Assembly: GCA_038145075.1 (NCBI GenBank)
Contig: JAYQOY010000061.1
Location: 1 to 8,897, forward strand
Direction of reading: 5' to 3'
Origin: TMED14 sp038145075
GTDB taxonomy: Bacteria; Bacteroidota; Bacteroidia; Flavobacteriales; Schleiferiaceae
Length of the DNA: 8,897 nt
In this document: positions 6,696 to 8,897 of the stretch, piece after piece
Position numbering within the stretch: the stretch's first letter is position 1
How the letters are laid out: each line of letters begins with the position of its first letter
Program-made: the position numbers and the translations under genes
Notes under the pieces: model-generated
Databases searched by the model: none
Told to the model about the DNA's origin: nothing
The model's input: the letters and a program-made list of their open reading frames with translations, nothing else

Positions 6696-7490
6696 AATGT
6701 TTTCCTCCACCAGGCTAATGCCCTTTCCGAAGAAGATGCGCGACACTTTAGCGAAGCTGTCCGTGTAATCGCTCACCGCAAAGTGGTGGGGCTTGGTAGC
6801 GGGCTTCGCGCGCAAGAGCTGGGCCTCGTCGAGTTGCTTGGCGATGCTGTTGGCCACGATGGTGGGGATGCGCAGCAGGCTCACTTTTTTCTCGAGCTGC
6901 TTGGCGATTTGCGACGAAATCAAGGGGTAGTGGGTACAGGCCAAAACCAAGTGCTCCACCCCTTCCATTTTGGGGTCGTTCAAGTAGAGGGAGACCACCG
7001 CATCTGTGACGGCGCCGCTGAGCAAGTTCTCCTCAATGACGGGAACGAGTAAGGGCGTAGCGAGGGGCTGGACCTCTGCAGCAGGGAGGACTTCGGCGAG
7101 TTTTCGAGGGTAGATGCCAGACGAAACGGTGGCGCGCGTTCCCCAGATGCCAATGTGCTTTGCGTGGTGGCGGTGGAGGTAGTCCACGACCGGGTCAATC
7201 ACATTGTAGACGGGAATGTCTAGCTCGTCCTTCAAAACGTCTAAAGCCACTGCAGACGCGGAGTTACACGCGACGACAATGGCTTTAGCGCCTTGATCGA
7301 TCAAATGGCGGGAGATGCCCAGTGCGTAGGACCGAATGGCCTCCGGCGACTTTTCCCCGTAGGGCAAGTGGGCGGTATCTCCAAAGTAGAGGAGGCGTTC
7401 GTTGGGAAGCTTGCGCGCCAAGGCACGTGCAACCGTCAAACCGCCAACTCCTGAGTCAAACAGCCCAATGGGGCCGTCTGAGGCTTTCAT
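6687..7490 (-). CDS. murI: glutamate racemase
   Basis: MurI interconverts L- and D-glutamate by a cofactor-independent two-cysteine mechanism in the cytoplasm, supplying D-Glu for the peptidoglycan stem peptide. The 267-residue protein has the normal family length. It shows the N-terminal FDSGVGG with Asp12, YFGDTAHLPYGEKS, the first catalytic cysteine Cys75 in ACNSASA, and the second, Cys185, in ACTHYPL with the neighbouring His187. All expected catalytic residues are present. It is the last gene of the bamA-ompH-ompH-murI block. Its ATG shares a base with the TAA stop of the upstream ompH gene (TAATG), so translation is probably coupled. It faces the carotenoid desaturase gene tail to tail. 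Confidence 0.97.
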   Translation of the reverse strand: MKASDGPIGLFDSGVGGLTVARALARKLPNERLLYFGDTAHLPYGEKSPEAIRSYALGISRHLIDQGAKAIVVACNSASAVALDVLKDELDIPVYNVIDPVVDYLHRHHAKHIGIWGTRATVSSGIYPRKLAEVLPAAEVQPLATPLLVPVIEENLLSGAVTDAVVSLYLNDPKMEGVEHLVLACTHYPLISSQIAKQLEKKVSLLRIPTIVANSIAKQLDEAQLLRAKPATKPHHFAVSDYTDSFAKVSRIFFGKGISLVEENIWG

Positions 7491-7996
7491 TACATGCCAA
7501 GTTTAACCTTGACGGCGGACATCAGGTTGAGGCCACCTTTAGAGTAGATCACCATACCCTTGCTTTGAGAAGCATCCAAAACGTAGGCAACGTTCTTTTC
7601 AGCCGCTACCGCATCGATGGCATTCTGCAATTTCTCCAAAACGGGAGTGATCAATTCGATCTCCTTGCTTTGCAATTCTTGCTGAGCGCTCTGCATGTAC
7701 TCTTGGATGTTGTTGTACATCTCCTGGAGGCGCTGCTGCTCTTGGCGCTGGCGGAGTTCCGTCCACGTGCCGGCGTTGGCTTGCAAGGTCTGTGCGCCTT
7801 TTTCCAATTCGGCCTGCATCTCCTTGGCTTCCGTTTCAAACTTCGCTTGTTCCGCTTGGAGGGATTCCATGACTTTCTTGTAGTCAGGCATTTCAACGAG
7901 CAGGCTGTCCACATTGATGTGGCCTACCAAAGACTGGCCCAAAGCTGGGGCAGCGGTCATAGCCACGAGGGCCAATACTTTAAGTGCGTTTTTCAT
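7490..7996 (-). CDS. OmpH/Skp-family periplasmic chaperone (second copy in the block)
   Basis: A 168-residue protein with a signal peptide (MKNALKVLALVAMTAAPALG, probable cleavage near the Gln after it), so it is likely periplasmic. The mature part begins with a short hydrophobic strand (GHINVDSLL), continues as a long Glu/Gln/Lys-rich helical stretch (about 35-115) fit for a coiled-coil arm, and ends with a strand region (VAYVLDAS). This is the Skp layout, in which trimers hold unfolded outer-membrane proteins on the way to BamA. The ATG at 7996 is chosen because the signal peptide begins there; a TTG three codons earlier lies in the -7-like box. The stop overlaps the murI ATG by one base. 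It is a diverged tandem paralogue of the gene at 8017-8526. Client proteins and division of labour are not known. Confidence 0.93.
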   Translation of the reverse strand: MKNALKVLALVAMTAAPALGQSLVGHINVDSLLVEMPDYKKVMESLQAEQAKFETEAKEMQAELEKGAQTLQANAGTWTELRQRQEQQRLQEMYNNIQEYMQSAQQELQSKEIELITPVLEKLQNAIDAVAAEKNVAYVLDASQSKGMVIYSKGGLNLMSAVKVKLGM

Positions 7997-8002
7997 AGGG
8001 GT

Positions 8003-8010
8003 CAAAAGTA
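8003..8010 (-). promoter_or_regulatory. candidate -7 element (TACTTTTG) for the downstream ompH gene
   Basis: On the minus strand TACTTTTG matches the Bacteroidota -7 consensus TAnnTTTG exactly and ends 6 nt before the ATG at 7996, in the 20-bp gap between the two ompH genes. A start site just after it would give a leaderless or nearly leaderless transcript for ompH and murI, separate from read-through out of bamA. No TTG was found at the expected -33 distance, so the match could be chance. Confidence 0.35.
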
Positions 8011-8016
8011 GTGATT

Positions 8017-8526
8017 TCAGTAACCGAGTTGTTGGAGTACGTCTTGCGTAATATCGTTGGACTCGTTGGCGTACACCACACTAACAGACGAGCCTTTGTC
8101 AAAGACAAAATCGAGTTTCTTTTTTCGGGCCACTTCCTTGATGGCACCTGCTACGAGAGCTTGCACCGGTGCGACGAGTTCTTCGCGCTTTTGGAAGAGT
8201 TGGCCTTCGGGGCTGAAGTAGCGCATTTGACGCGCACGGGCCGTGTCGCGCGTGTTTTGAATGTTGGCCGTGCGCTCGGCGATCATATCGGGCGTGAGCA
8301 GCACAGATTCGGCGTCGAGTTGGGCTTGAAGGGCCGAAGCATCTTCAAAGAGGCTAGCGACTTCGCCTTCCCAGCGCTTGGAGAGTCGCTCGATCTCCGC
8401 TTGGGCCTGCTTGTATTCGGGGATGGCATTCAGGATGGCTTGCGTATCCACATAGCCCAAACGCTGCGCCCATCCAGAAACGGAGAGGCCTAGGGCGAAG
8501 AGGAGGAGGAGAATTCGGCGCGTCAT
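8017..8526 (-). CDS. OmpH/Skp-family periplasmic chaperone (first copy in the block)
   Basis: A 169-residue Skp-like protein. It has a signal peptide (residues 1 to about 20: positive MTRR, hydrophobic LLLLFALGLSVSG, then WAQ), a first strand GYVDTQAIL, a conserved IPEYKQAQAEIE start of the helical arm, an extended charged helical region (about 40-120) and a C-terminal strand DFVFDKGSSVSVVY before LGY. Its role is expected to be binding unfolded outer-membrane proteins in the periplasm for delivery to BamA, whose gene ends 3 bp upstream. The same arrangement (strand, charged helix, strand) is seen in the neighbouring copy, but sequence identity is low, so the duplication is old. The ATG at 8526 directly follows the bamA stop (TAA GTC ATG), indicating cotranscription. 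Which paralogue is the main chaperone cannot be told. Confidence 0.93.
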   Translation of the reverse strand: MTRRILLLLFALGLSVSGWAQRLGYVDTQAILNAIPEYKQAQAEIERLSKRWEGEVASLFEDASALQAQLDAESVLLTPDMIAERTANIQNTRDTARARQMRYFSPEGQLFQKREELVAPVQALVAGAIKEVARKKKLDFVFDKGSSVSVVYANESNDITQDVLQQLGY

Positions 8527-8529
8527 GAC

Positions 8530-8897
8530 TTAGAATTGCTGTCCAAGGACAAAGTGAGTCTGCCAGCCGGAAGGACCGGATTGGCCGGGCAAGTTATCAA
8601 AGCCATAGCCCAAATCCACGCCCAACAGGCCAAACATCGGCATGAAGATGCGCAAACCGACGCCGGTCGAACGCTTGAGCTCAAACGGGCGGTAGTCCGC
8701 AAAGTTGTCGTAGTTGTTGCCCGCCTCGGCAAAGGCCAGCACAAAGATTTGCGCATTGGGGTTGGGCGATAGCAAGTAACGGAGTTCCGTGGTGAACTTG
8801 TTGTACAGGGCCCCGCCGCCATCAGGCGTCAAGCTGTAGTTGGTGTAGCCACGCAGGCCAATGATTTCACGGCCGTCCAAGACGAAGTTTTGTAAGC
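8530..8897 (-). CDS. bamA: outer membrane protein assembly factor BamA, C-terminal fragment (cut by window edge)
   Basis: Only the last 121 or so residues are in the window; the frame is open to position 8897 and the start lies outside. BamA is the Omp85 barrel that inserts beta-barrel proteins into the outer membrane. The fragment shows LRGY, the conserved loop-6 motif of Omp85 proteins (usually VRGF/Y), then YNKFTTELRYLLSP, FAEAGNNYDNF, the near-end strands GVGLRIFMPMFGLLGVDLGYGFD, and a C-terminal strand HFVLGQQF ending in Phe, as expected for an outer-membrane insertion signal. A TTG at 8880 is not a real start, because the coding pattern continues upstream (LQNFVLDGRE). Two ompH genes and murI follow closely. 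The POTRA domains cannot be seen. Confidence 0.95.
   Translation of the reverse strand, partial: LQNFVLDGREIIGLRGYTNYSLTPDGGGALYNKFTTELRYLLSPNPNAQIFVLAFAEAGNNYDNFADYRPFELKRSTGVGLRIFMPMFGLLGVDLGYGFDNLPGQSGPSGWQTHFVLGQQF

Noticed and set aside
7322..8493. Two plus-strand open frames (7322-8011, 8011-8493) opposite murI and the ompH genes
   Set aside because: They are mirror images of genes with signal peptides and conserved motifs. Their meeting at 8011 is coincidental.

Overview
The window looks like chromosomal DNA of a GC-rich member of the Bacteroidota, most likely near the Flavobacteriales. This is inferred from gene content and order, not from a marker gene. The clearest sign is the block bamA–ompH–ompH–murI on the minus strand, an arrangement familiar from this phylum. 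A carotenoid desaturase with the flavobacterial-type C-terminus, starts without clear Shine-Dalgarno sequences, and -7-like boxes resembling TAnnTTTG point the same way.

Layout. Positions 1-118 hold no recognisable gene but contain seven perfect copies of an 8-bp repeat that runs up to the stop codon of the first gene. Positions 119-1405 (minus) encode a TviB/WbpO-type UDP-N-acetylhexosamine dehydrogenase for surface polysaccharide precursors. A 35-bp divergent intergenic region with a perfect 10-bp inverted repeat follows. Then comes a tightly packed plus-strand run of four genes (1441-6657): an ABC exporter half-transporter, an RsmB/NOP-type RNA m5C methyltransferase, the MurNAc-6-phosphate etherase MurQ, and a CrtD/CrtI-family carotenoid desaturase. 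Gaps are 1 bp, 21 bp and a 19-bp overlap. The minus-strand envelope block then runs leftwards from the window edge: bamA (C-terminal part only), two OmpH/Skp-like periplasmic chaperones and murI. It converges with the desaturase gene at about 6658-6686.

Function. The right-hand block serves outer-membrane protein assembly (BamA and the periplasmic chaperones) and peptidoglycan precursor supply (D-glutamate from MurI). MurQ in the middle recycles cell-wall MurNAc. The dehydrogenase supplies acidic sugars for a glycan, and the ABC exporter and carotenoid enzyme also act at membranes. The window is therefore mostly core envelope metabolism. I saw no phage, transposon, CRISPR, toxin-antitoxin or RNA gene. 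The most unusual signals are non-coding: the G-tract 8-bp array, the symmetrical divergent promoter-like palindrome, and -7-like boxes placed 4-6 nt from start codons. I did not find a convincing new multi-gene system.
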